From Bacillota bacterium (GTDB lineage Bacteria; Bacillota_I; Bacilli_A; RF39; UBA660), in contig JAEYYH010000042.1 of NCBI GenBank assembly GCA_023430885.1, forward strand, positions 1 through 64,000: 64,000 nt of DNA, written 5' to 3'. Under the pieces are notes generated by a model, which was given only the letters and a program-made list of their open reading frames with translations, did not search any database and was not told the origin of the DNA. Shown in pieces: positions 9,624 through 17,045 of the stretch (position 1 is its first letter; each line of letters opens with the position of its first letter). A program made the position numbers and the translations under genes.

Positions 9624-10159
9624 TTTTTATATATTTTTATTTTTTTACTACCATATTTTCGAAATTTTATTAATTCATAATTTTCTATATCAATATCTTC
9701 ATTCTCATATTCACATATAATCAATCCATCTTCATTAATTAAATTATAATCACTTATTAATTTAAGTGATGGAACTATGTAATCGAATTTATATGGAGGA
9801 TCCAAAAATATAATATCAAATTTTATGTTTCTATTTTTAAAATTTTTAAGTGCTTCTTCATAACTACTTTTGATTATTTCATAATCATCACTTATTTTTA
9901 ATGATTTCATATTTTTATTTAATGTTTCAATTACTTTATAATTATTATCAACAAAATAGCATTTTTTTGCTCCATTACTAAGTAATTCTAATCCTACTGA
10001 ACCACTGCCTGTAAATAAATCTAAGCAAATACTATCTTCTAATTTTGTTTGAATCATACCAATAACAGATTCTTTTACTCTATCCATAGTAGGTCTTGTA
10101 CCATCTATAGTATAACCATCAACTTTTCTACCTTTATATTTACCACTTATTATACGCAT
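9620..10159 (-). CDS. rsmD: 16S rRNA (guanine-966-N2)-methyltransferase
   Basis: A SAM-dependent enzyme that methylates G966 of 16S rRNA. The 179 residues start with the family signature MRIISGKYKGRKVDG. The SAM site is LDLFTGSGSVGLELLSNGA and the catalytic motif of N2/N6 methyltransferases is DPPY. It follows ylbE by 28 bp, in the same order as B. subtilis ylbD-ylbE-(ylbF-ylbG)-ylbH; ylbF and ylbG are missing here. Confidence 0.92.
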   Translation of the reverse strand: MRIISGKYKGRKVDGYTIDGTRPTMDRVKESVIGMIQTKLEDSICLDLFTGSGSVGLELLSNGAKKCYFVDNNYKVIETLNKNMKSLKISDDYEIIKSSYEEALKNFKNRNIKFDIIFLDPPYKFDYIVPSLKLISDYNLINEDGLIICEYENEDIDIENYELIKFRKYGSKKIKIYKK

Positions 10160-10187
10160 AACATCACCTGGAAAATATTATATCATA

Positions 10188-10409
10188 TTATTTTAAATTT
10201 GACATTATAGTTCCAAGCATCTCTATGTATTCAAGAGTTTCTGTTAATTTATTAGTTTTTACTTGTCTATTATATCGTTTAAATTCTTGTATAAAATCAT
10301 TTATTTTACCAGGCTCTCTAGTTAATGTTTTATACCAATAAGAATTTGCTCTCAAATAACCAATATAATATGGATTTTGTTTTAATTTAAATTGTGTATC
10401 CAGTTGCAT
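10188..10409 (-). CDS. ylbE: YlbE-like protein
   Basis: A 73-residue protein similar to B. subtilis YlbE, judged from the pattern FKLKQNPYYIGYLRANSYWY and the gene order. Its function is unknown. The start overlaps the stop of the upstream ylbD homolog as TAATG, so translation is coupled. The identification rests on size, motif and synteny together. Confidence 0.7.
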   Translation of the reverse strand: MQLDTQFKLKQNPYYIGYLRANSYWYKTLTREPGKINDFIQEFKRYNRQVKTNKLTETLEYIEMLGTIMSNLK

Positions 10410-10768
10410 TAATCATCAAAATGTTTATATAAAGGTCTTGGTTTATATTCTGGATCTGATGGTGTTTTTTTAGTAGAAACATCTCCTATAACGCCTACTA
10501 CTCTTTGTAAACTTTGTATTCCTTCTTGAACGCTATCTAAATTAACATTTTTAAGCCAAGATAGCATATCAGTTAATGCAAAACCGGTAGTGGCTGCTAC
10601 TGCTGATTGCTGCCCTGGTGTTAAGTAATCTTTCCAAGCACTTTCTTCTTCCCCATAGATATCATATATTTCATAAAATTTTTGCCATGTCATTTCATTA
10701 CTTTTAATATACTTTAGTAAAACAGGATTTTTTTTAACAAAATCTTTAAATAATGTGACTTTATCCAT
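10409..10768 (-). CDS. ylbD: YlbD-like protein (annotated as coat protein in Bacillus)
   Basis: A 119-residue protein resembling YlbD, which carries a coat-protein label in Bacillus. It begins MDKVTLFKDFVKKNPVLLKY and has a short Trp-containing core (WQKFYEIYDIYGEEESAWKDYL). The start is ATG 10768 with AGGTGA five bases upstream, rather than the in-frame codon nine bases earlier. The Bacillus label need not imply sporulation here. It is first in the ylbD-ylbE-rsmD operon. Confidence 0.68.
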   Translation of the reverse strand: MDKVTLFKDFVKKNPVLLKYIKSNEMTWQKFYEIYDIYGEEESAWKDYLTPGQQSAVAATTGFALTDMLSWLKNVNLDSVQEGIQSLQRVVGVIGDVSTKKTPSDPEYKPRPLYKHFDD

Positions 10769-10810
10769 ATATATCACCTATTTTAGTATATGTAATTAAA
10801 AATATTATTT

Positions 10811-10843
10811 GACAACAAAAAAAGAGATTATTTCTAATCTCTT
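10811..10843 (-). terminator. Intrinsic terminator of the rpsB-tsf operon
   Basis: AAGAGATTA and TAATCTCTT pair around a four-base loop, then TTTTTTTGTTG on the minus strand. The tsf stop codon lies in the stem. Confidence 0.85.
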
Positions 10844-11717
10844 ATCCATTAATTTGTTTTGCAACTTCTTCAGCAAAGTTTTCTTGTCTTTTTTCCATTC
10901 CTTCACCAACTTCGTAACGAACCATAGCAGAAATTGTTCCACCATTATTAGCTACAAATTCAGCAACTGTTTCTTTGTTTTCTGCTTTAATAAAGATTTG
11001 GTTTTCAAGACATACTTCTTCGTAGTATTTCTTAACTTTACCAACTAGAATACCTTCAATTCTATCTGCAGGTTTACCTTCATTTAGTAATTGTTCTTTC
11101 ATTATTTCTTTTTCTTTATTAAGAACATCAGTTGGAACTTCAGCAGATTTAACATATGCTGGTCTCATAGCAGCAGCATGCATTGCTACATCTTTTGCTA
11201 TTTCTTCACTAGCATTATCAATTACTGTTAATACAGCAATCTTTCCACCCATGTGAATATATGAACCAAAAGATTCACTATCTTTCTTTTCGATTCTTTC
11301 GAATCTTCTAAGAGATAATTTTTCTCCAATTTTTGCTGTTTTATTAACGATTAATTCATTAACTGTTCCTTCACCACAATTTAAAGATAACACATCTTCA
11401 ACTGTCTTTGGAGCATTTGCAATTATTGCAGTAAGAATCATATCAACCATTGAAGTAAATTCTTCATTCTTAGCAACGAAATCTGTTTCTGAGTTTACTT
11501 CTACTATAGCAGCAACACCATTAACAATCTTAATTTCAGCTAAACCTTCAGCAGCAATACGATCAGCTTTTTTAGCAGCTTTCGAAATACCTTTTTCTCT
11601 TAGCCAATCTACTGCAGCATCCATGTCTCCATTGTTTGCTTCTAGTGCTTTCTTGCAATCAAGCATTCCAGCACCTGTAGATTCTCTTAATTCTTTTACT
11701 AAACTAGCACTTATCAT
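10842..11717 (-). CDS. tsf: Translation elongation factor Ts
   Basis: The nucleotide exchange factor for EF-Tu. The 291 residues start with the UBA-like domain (VKELRESTGAGMLDCKKALE), followed by the TDFVAKN signature and the C-terminal dimerisation core. Length and order are normal for Bacilli. It follows rpsB by 54 bp and shares its promoter, with a hairpin between the two genes. Confidence 0.97.
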   Translation of the reverse strand: MISASLVKELRESTGAGMLDCKKALEANNGDMDAAVDWLREKGISKAAKKADRIAAEGLAEIKIVNGVAAIVEVNSETDFVAKNEEFTSMVDMILTAIIANAPKTVEDVLSLNCGEGTVNELIVNKTAKIGEKLSLRRFERIEKKDSESFGSYIHMGGKIAVLTVIDNASEEIAKDVAMHAAAMRPAYVKSAEVPTDVLNKEKEIMKEQLLNEGKPADRIEGILVGKVKKYYEEVCLENQIFIKAENKETVAEFVANNGGTISAMVRYEVGEGMEKRQENFAEEVAKQING

Positions 11718-11742
11718 AAATCTTTTCTCCTTTTAAAATTAA

Positions 11743-11762
11743 AGATGATTTTTCAATCATCT
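11743..11762 (-). terminator. Hairpin between rpsB and tsf (possible attenuator)
   Basis: AGATGATT and AATCATCT pair around a four-base loop; on the minus strand the tail is TTAATTTT. It may partly terminate transcription or stabilise the rpsB message. Confidence 0.5.
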
Positions 11763-11771
11763 ATATTTAAT

Positions 11772-12926
11772 TTATTTTAAAGCATCAATTAATTCTGCTT
11801 TTTTCATTGTTGAATAACCTTTTACATCCTTAGCTTTTGCTAATTCACGAAGTTCAGCAACTGTTTTTGTAGTCATATCTTCTTTAACTACGGCTTTTTT
11901 TACTTCTTTTGGAGCTACTACTTGAGCAACTTCTTTAACAGTAACTTTTTCTTCTACTACAGGTTTTGCAGCTTCTACTACTGGTCTATCTTCTCTTCTA
12001 AAATCTCTTCTATCATTTGATCTATTGTCATTATTTCTATTGTCATTAGATCTGTTATCGTTAGGTCTATTGTTGTTATATCTATTAAATGGTCTATTGT
12101 TATCTCTTCTGTCATTAGATCTGTTATCATTTGATCTATTATCAAATCTTCTTGGTCTGTCTTCTTTTCTCTTAACTGTTTCTAATGCTTTTTGCATAAT
12201 ATCAGTTGGTTGTTTTTCATCAGTAGATACATAGTTAACGATTTGTCCACCGTTAGCTTCAACGATTGCATTAGCTAAAACACCTAAAATTAATTTAACT
12301 GCTCTAATTGCATCATCATTACCTGGGATTACATAATCAACCATATCAGGATCACAATTTGTATCAACGATACCAAATACTGGAATATTTAATTTTCTAG
12401 CTTCTTTGATAGCGATATCTTCTTTTGAAGGATCAACTATAATCATAGCACTAGGTAATTTATACATTCCTCTAATTCCTGATAATAAAGTATCAAGTTT
12501 TTCTAATTCTTTTCTAAGACCAATAACTTCTTTTTTAGGTAGTACTTCAAAAGTACCATCTTTTTCCATTTTTTCGATTTCTTCAATTCTCTTAACTCTG
12601 CTTCTAATTGTTTTGAAGTTTGTTAAAGTTCCACCTAACCATCTTTCTGTTACATAGAATGAGTTTGAACGAGTAGCTTCTTCTTTAGTAGCTTCTACAG
12701 CTTGTTTTTTTGTTCCTACGAATAATACTTTACCACCATTTGCTGCTATAGCATTTAAAGCTGCATAAGCCTCTTCAATTTTTTTAGCAGTTTTTTGTAA
12801 ATCGATAATATAAATATCATCTCTTGAAGTAAAGATATACTCTTTCATTTTTGGGTTCCATCTTTTAGTCTGATGACCAAAGTGAACGCCAGCTTCTAAT
12901 AAATAATTCATTGAAACAACTGTCAT
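11772..12926 (-). CDS. rpsB: Ribosomal protein uS2 with a long disordered extension and C-terminal Rho_N/HeH-like domain
   Basis: A 30S subunit protein. The first ~235 residues are an ordinary uS2 (YLLEAGVHFGHQTKRWNPKM). About 150 extra residues follow: an Arg/Asn/Asp-rich tract (about 260-320) built from variants of the hexamer RSNDNR, then an Ala/Val/Lys/Glu stretch, and finally about 35 residues (TVAELRELAKAKDVKGYSTM) that look like a Rho N-terminal/SAP/HeH helix-extended-loop-helix module of the kind that binds nucleic acid. The start is ATG 12926 after AAGGAGG; an open frame extends 12 codons upstream but runs through the ribosome binding site. uS2 is normally 230-260 residues. Confidence 0.93.
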   Translation of the reverse strand: MTVVSMNYLLEAGVHFGHQTKRWNPKMKEYIFTSRDDIYIIDLQKTAKKIEEAYAALNAIAANGGKVLFVGTKKQAVEATKEEATRSNSFYVTERWLGGTLTNFKTIRSRVKRIEEIEKMEKDGTFEVLPKKEVIGLRKELEKLDTLLSGIRGMYKLPSAMIIVDPSKEDIAIKEARKLNIPVFGIVDTNCDPDMVDYVIPGNDDAIRAVKLILGVLANAIVEANGGQIVNYVSTDEKQPTDIMQKALETVKRKEDRPRRFDNRSNDNRSNDRRDNNRPFNRYNNNRPNDNRSNDNRNNDNRSNDRRDFRREDRPVVEAAKPVVEEKVTVKEVAQVVAPKEVKKAVVKEDMTTKTVAELRELAKAKDVKGYSTMKKAELIDALK

Positions 12927-13020
12927 AATTTTCTTCCTCCTTTTGTTTTTTCCTCCGAACAAATCAACTTTTTACACCACCATAAGGCACTAGGCATAAA
13001 AATCATTGTCGTGTGTATTA

Positions 13021-13079
13021 AAAAAGCCATTAATATTATATCATAATAAATATGAATAACAACATTTTTTTGGCTTTTT
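13021..13079 (-). terminator. Possible long-loop terminator after the nucleotide operon
   Basis: AAAAAGCCA and TGGCTTTTT are perfect inverted copies with a T-run on the minus strand, but the loop is 41 bases and contains the rpsB promoter. It could end the upstream operon while the promoter restarts transcription; the loop length makes this uncertain. Confidence 0.35.
13035..13062 (-). promoter_or_regulatory. Promoter of rpsB-tsf
   Basis: On the minus strand TTGTTA and TATAAT lie 16 bp apart. The 5' leader of about 100 bases before rpsB contains the short inverted elements TGCCTAG and CTAGTGCC. I do not recognise a known ribosomal leader family. Confidence 0.55.
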
Positions 13080-13085
13080 ATTGAT

Positions 13086-14222
13086 TTATTTTATTAATAC
13101 TTTATTCTTTTGATACATAGGCATCTCTGACATTACATGATTATCATAATGAGGATTGTTAGTTACATCCTCTATTACTTTAATTTCTTTTGGAAGTTTT
13201 ATAGAAGAATTTTCATATGTTGGGTCTATTTCAAGTAATGCATAATTTTCCATTTCATCAAACACATCTAATTTAAAATACTGTTTATCTCTTGTAAATG
13301 AATATCTATCTTTTGATAAAGAAGTTTTTGATACTGAAGTTGCTAACATTTTATTATATTCTTTTTCACTTATTTTTCTATTCGTTAAGATAGTTGCTTT
13401 ACCATCATTTTCTTTTACTTGAATTGTTAAATAATAACAAGATTGATTATTATAAGTTCTTTTTCTAAGTCTTGTTTCAACATCATCTTTATCATTTAAG
13501 TAAGTCTGATCTATATAAATAGTAGTCGAATTATCTTCATTTAAGAAAGATAAATCTGATTCCTTTAGGTCTATTAAGAACTTTCTTTGTTTTCTTATTG
13601 ATATTGGTTCTCCAATTAAATTATTTATTTCATCTATAACGTTTTGTAATTTTGTATTAAAGTCTCTTTCATTACCAATTATTATTAAATTAGGGTGTCC
13701 TGCCCATGCATTAACTGTTCTAGAATCTAAAGCACAAGCTTCTTCTTTTGTCTCTGTTCTAGCGTTATTATTACCTAAAGTATAAGCTTCTTCAGCTCCA
13801 TCAGCCGCTGTTACTAAATGAATTACCATATTATAGTTATCCATTATTTCAAGTTCATTTAATCCCTGAGCTTCTAATAGTTTATTAAATAGTTGTTGGT
13901 TTATATACGCTTTGTTATCAAGTAAACCTCTATCATAGATAATTACGCATTTTGCATTTTCATCTAAACTAGCAGCTGCTTCTTCATATATTTTTTCTTT
14001 TTGATATTGATATTGCAGTATTAGTTCTTGAAATTTAATTAAGTTAAGAGGTATATTTCCAAATGGTTTTATTCCTCCTCTAATTAATTCTGTAGCACTT
14101 TCACTTACTATAAACACTTTGTATCCCTTTTCAGTTAATTCTTCTTCTACCTTAGTAAGAGCACTTGTCTTACCTGCACAAGGACCACCTGTTAAAACTA
14201 TTTTTCCTACTATTTTTCCCAT
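13086..14222 (-). CDS. P-loop ATPase (NadR/Ttd14-like, AAA_28) fused to a CYTH-like domain
   Basis: A two-domain protein of 378 residues. The N-terminal half is a P-loop kinase-like domain: Walker A GGPCAGKTS, then FIVSESATELIRGG and YDRGLLDNKAY, the pattern of the NadR/Ttd14-like family. The C-terminal half (from about 215) has CYTH-fold features: RKFLIDL at its start, the basic strand ETRLRKRTY, and acidic DKQYFKLDVF and LLEIDPTYEN strands. CYTH domains bind organic triphosphates or inorganic polyphosphate. The classical ExExK motif is degenerate, so binding without catalysis is possible. It is last in the six-gene nucleotide operon, 9 bp after the histidine phosphatase. Function in this context is inferred. 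Confidence 0.8.
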   Translation of the reverse strand: MGKIVGKIVLTGGPCAGKTSALTKVEEELTEKGYKVFIVSESATELIRGGIKPFGNIPLNLIKFQELILQYQYQKEKIYEEAAASLDENAKCVIIYDRGLLDNKAYINQQLFNKLLEAQGLNELEIMDNYNMVIHLVTAADGAEEAYTLGNNNARTETKEEACALDSRTVNAWAGHPNLIIIGNERDFNTKLQNVIDEINNLIGEPISIRKQRKFLIDLKESDLSFLNEDNSTTIYIDQTYLNDKDDVETRLRKRTYNNQSCYYLTIQVKENDGKATILTNRKISEKEYNKMLATSVSKTSLSKDRYSFTRDKQYFKLDVFDEMENYALLEIDPTYENSSIKLPKEIKVIEDVTNNPHYDNHVMSEMPMYQKNKVLIK

Positions 14223-14231
14223 ATTAAACTC

Positions 14232-14789
14232 CTATCTTATTTTTCTTATTACTTTATTAACTGGATCTAGTTCATGAAATGACGCATGCGTAACTCCAAA
14301 CTGTTTCTTATCCATATTAGGTTCCATATTATTTAAAATGAAATATAACATATTTATTACACCACGATGTGTAACTATTAATGAGTTATCAAGAGCAAGT
14401 ATTTTATCTACATCTCTTTTTATCCTTTCATAAAAAGTTTTCATTGATTCACCATTTGGATAAACTAAATTTATATCATCTAAATCTTCATATTCAGGAT
14501 ATAGTTCATTAGCGCTTGTAACTAACATACCATTTAATTTACCCTTATCTAATTCTCTCAACATTTCAGTATATTCTACTGGAAGATTTAAATTCTTATT
14601 GACTATCTCGGTGGTTTGCCTTGCCCTTTTAATATCACTAGATATTATTCTATCAATTTTATACTTGCCTTTTTTTAGTTCTTCTGCAATATTTTGTATT
14701 TGCAAAATTCCATTATTAGTAAGTGCTACATCTGAATGCCCTCCTATATAAGTTTCATCATCTTCTCCGTGTCTTAGTAGATATATCAT
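14232..14789 (-). CDS. Histidine phosphatase family protein (phosphoglycerate mutase-like)
   Basis: A cytosolic phosphatase of 185 residues using a phosphohistidine intermediate. The catalytic motif is LLRHGEDD near the N-terminus; the conserved SDIKRARQTTEI and the second His in LIVTHRGVI are present. Members remove phosphate from sugars, nucleotides or nucleoside precursors, for example alpha-ribazole phosphatase. Its start overlaps the stop of the upstream dCTP deaminase-like gene as ATGA, so it belongs to the nucleotide operon and a nucleotide or nucleoside phosphate is a reasonable substrate guess. Confidence 0.85.
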   Translation of the reverse strand: MIYLLRHGEDDETYIGGHSDVALTNNGILQIQNIAEELKKGKYKIDRIISSDIKRARQTTEIVNKNLNLPVEYTEMLRELDKGKLNGMLVTSANELYPEYEDLDDINLVYPNGESMKTFYERIKRDVDKILALDNSLIVTHRGVINMLYFILNNMEPNMDKKQFGVTHASFHELDPVNKVIRKIR

Positions 14790-15304
14790 TTAAAATCCCT
14801 CCATATTTCAGATTCTTTTGGACCATCAGCTCTTTGATATTTACCATCATATAATTTGTATTTACCGAAGATTTTCCAAAATGTTATCTGTCCAAGTTTC
14901 ATATTTTTATATATTCGAACAGGTTGCGTCGCATGAAGTTGTAAAGTTAGATGCCCATGAAAACCAATATCAACTAGGTCAGAAGTAATCTGAACAAATA
15001 AACCTAATCTACCAGTTGAACTTCTACCCGTAATAACTGGAACATAATAGTCACTACCTATTATTTCTTTAGTAAACCCTAAATAAACATTTTGTGGATT
15101 TAATACTATTCCCTCTTCAGGTATATAAATAATTTCTGTTTCTTCTTTATTTTTTGTATCTAAAGTAGTATTCTTATATACTTTTAAGTAATCACCAATT
15201 GTATAATTATAACTATTAGGATTAATATTTTCAGTATTAAAAGGTTGAATATCAATTTTATTATTTTTTACTTCCTCAATTATTTTTTTACCTGATAATA
15301 TCAT
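14786..15304 (-). CDS. dCTP deaminase/dUTPase fold protein A (keeps Asp112, Gln122 replaces Glu)
   Basis: A member of the trimeric dUTPase/dCTP deaminase family, 172 residues. The core TGRSSTGRLGLFVQIT matches the phosphate-binding signature. In bifunctional DCD-DUT enzymes this is followed by a catalytic Asp and, ten residues later, the deaminase Glu. Here Asp112 is kept (LVDIGFHG) but the Glu position is Gln122 (LTLQLHA). This predicts loss of deamination and possible retention of triphosphate hydrolysis, or a purely structural or binding role. It overlaps both neighbours by ATGA. Its paralog at 15301 shows the opposite pattern. Confidence 0.82.
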   Translation of the reverse strand: MILSGKKIIEEVKNNKIDIQPFNTENINPNSYNYTIGDYLKVYKNTTLDTKNKEETEIIYIPEEGIVLNPQNVYLGFTKEIIGSDYYVPVITGRSSTGRLGLFVQITSDLVDIGFHGHLTLQLHATQPVRIYKNMKLGQITFWKIFGKYKLYDGKYQRADGPKESEIWRDFK

Positions 15305-15831
15305 TTGTCATACCCCTTTTCATAATACATACTGATATGTGGCTTTGTATAGTGATTGTATTTTCCAGTATCGTAAGTAATTGTTTTCTCACCTAATAAT
15401 CGCCAAAAGGTTACTTGTCCTATTCGCATACCTGGATATATTTGTAAAGGTTGAACTACTTTTAATTCTAAGGTCCAACAGTGATTACAACCTACATGTC
15501 CTAGCGGTGCAGTTACTTGCAAGAATAAGCCTAATCTTCCAGTAGAAGATCTGCCAATTAATTGGGTAACATATTTATTACTGCCAATTTTTTCAATCGT
15601 ACTTCCTAAATATAAATGATTTGGTTTTAACAAATAACCTTTTTTTGTTAATTTTATTTTTTTATAATTGGTTTTAGTTTTAGGATCAATAATATTTTCT
15701 GTAATTTCAAGTAACTTGTTTCCTAAACGATAGTTATAACTGTTAGGATTTAATAAATTTTCATTAAATGGCTCAATGCTGATATTCCCTTTTTTTATTT
15801 CCTCTTTTATTTTTAAACCTGATAATATCAT
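15301..15831 (-). CDS. dCTP deaminase/dUTPase fold protein B (keeps Glu122, His112 replaces Asp)
   Basis: Paralog of the downstream gene, 176 residues, starting with the same MILSG and PFNENLLNPNSYNY pattern. The core IGRSSTGRLGLFLQVT is intact and the deaminase Glu122 is present (WTLELKVVQ). The Asp position is His112 within GHVGCNHCW, which brings His112, Cys115, His117 and Cys118 close together, unusual for the family and possibly a metal site. It could deaminate a cytosine nucleotide without hydrolysing the triphosphate, or form a mixed trimer with paralog A. ATGA overlaps on both sides. Confidence 0.82.
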   Translation of the reverse strand: MILSGLKIKEEIKKGNISIEPFNENLLNPNSYNYRLGNKLLEITENIIDPKTKTNYKKIKLTKKGYLLKPNHLYLGSTIEKIGSNKYVTQLIGRSSTGRLGLFLQVTAPLGHVGCNHCWTLELKVVQPLQIYPGMRIGQVTFWRLLGEKTITYDTGKYNHYTKPHISMYYEKGYDK

Positions 15832-17045
15832 CTTATCCCTCCAAAACTATTATACTTTTTGATTAATTGCCAGTTTTCAGGATCTATTTCCCTTTTAAAC
15901 ATTCCCCTTTCTTCTAATAAATTTATATCTCTTTGATACAATTCAGCAGTTGGATCTGGTGCATGGACCATATTTAAATGAGATAAGTTTTCACCTGTCT
16001 TAATGTAACCTTCTTTGGACCCAGTAAATGAATAATTCTTTCTTATTTCTAGTTTTAAATTAAAAATATCATTAAATAATTTTTCTGGAGAATTATTCTT
16101 GCCTAGAAGCATAACTAAACCATTATTACCAAATAAATATGCTGTATTCTCCAAATGTCTCTTTACTTTTTGATAATAATCTAAGTCACTTTTTTTATCT
16201 TCATATAAATTAATAGCTTGATTAACAAAATCATCTAGCAAATACTTTCTAAATATAATAAATTCTCTAAGCATTATTAATTGTTCAATTTTAGTTATAT
16301 AGGTTTGTGAATCTGGTTTTAATAAAATATATCCTAAATCCAAATTAACTTCCTTATTTAGGTTCCAATCAGAATAGACTTTATTATCACTCCACACTAT
16401 TAATTCATTAAAATCGGTAACATCATTATCCCTTTCAAATACTACCTTTGGATGTTTAAATGGAAAATCAATATACATCTCATCTTTATTTTGAGTTTTG
16501 GGATATAATGTTCGAACCACATATTCAGAGACAAAATTATCGGTTAGCTTAATAAACTCTTCTAATTTTTCTTTAGAATCAATTGCCCCCTTTATAAGTG
16601 GTATTGATAGTCTAATTTTAGTATTAGGCATATTTTCTTTAAAAAACTTGAGTTTGGTCATGATATCTATTCCATTTACAGGATTCATAAAATGATTATT
16701 GATATTAGTATCATAATGGACTACCGAAATATTTAATTCGTCTATATTTTGTAATTTTTCTAAGTTGTTTCCATTTGTATATAACTTAATATAACTATCT
16801 GGAATATTGCTTTTTACTATTGATATTATTTTGTGAAGATTAGGATTTAAGAATGGTTCTCCGCCACCCGTTATCTCTACTTTTTTAACTCCTCTTTGAT
16901 TTAATAATTTTATATTTCTTTCAAATTCACTATTTGGAATTAGAATTTCTTCTGATTTATCATAGTTACGTACTTTTGAAATACAAAAATCACAGTTACA
17001 ATTACATTTTTTTTGGACAGGTACGATATAACACTTTTCTATCAT
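15828..17045 (-). CDS. Radical SAM enzyme fused to a nucleoside-diphosphate-kinase-like domain
   Basis: A 405-residue protein. Residues 1 to ~215 are a radical SAM domain: the [4Fe-4S] motif CxxxCxxC is Cys14, Cys18, Cys21 and the SAM-binding GGGEP is at 60-64. Residues ~238-378 resemble nucleoside diphosphate kinase: YILLKPD (Lys243), DYYQKV (Tyr290/291), Arg335, Thr341 six residues on as in NDK, GYIK for GTIR, and LNMVHAPDPTAE aligning with NxxHGSDSxES, keeping Asn358 and the phosphoryl-acceptor His361. The fusion suggests a radical reaction on a nucleotide coupled to phosphoryl transfer; the reaction is unknown. The start overlaps the kinase gene upstream by 44 bp, and AAAGGAGAT precedes the ATG. 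Confidence 0.8.
   Translation of the reverse strand: MIEKCYIVPVQKKCNCNCDFCISKVRNYDKSEEILIPNSEFERNIKLLNQRGVKKVEITGGGEPFLNPNLHKIISIVKSNIPDSYIKLYTNGNNLEKLQNIDELNISVVHYDTNINNHFMNPVNGIDIMTKLKFFKENMPNTKIRLSIPLIKGAIDSKEKLEEFIKLTDNFVSEYVVRTLYPKTQNKDEMYIDFPFKHPKVVFERDNDVTDFNELIVWSDNKVYSDWNLNKEVNLDLGYILLKPDSQTYITKIEQLIMLREFIIFRKYLLDDFVNQAINLYEDKKSDLDYYQKVKRHLENTAYLFGNNGLVMLLGKNNSPEKLFNDIFNLKLEIRKNYSFTGSKEGYIKTGENLSHLNMVHAPDPTAELYQRDINLLEERGMFKREIDPENWQLIKKYNSFGGIR

Noticed and set aside
12025..12234. Repeats inside rpsB resembling a CRISPR array
   Set aside because: The repeats are short, in frame, and encode RSNDNR-type protein repeats; spacers of constant length are absent.
15828..17045. Radical SAM gene as a bacteriocin-modifying enzyme
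   Set aside because: It is 10 kb from the peptide genes, within a separate operon, lacks SPASM-type Cys-rich tail and ends in an NDK-like domain.
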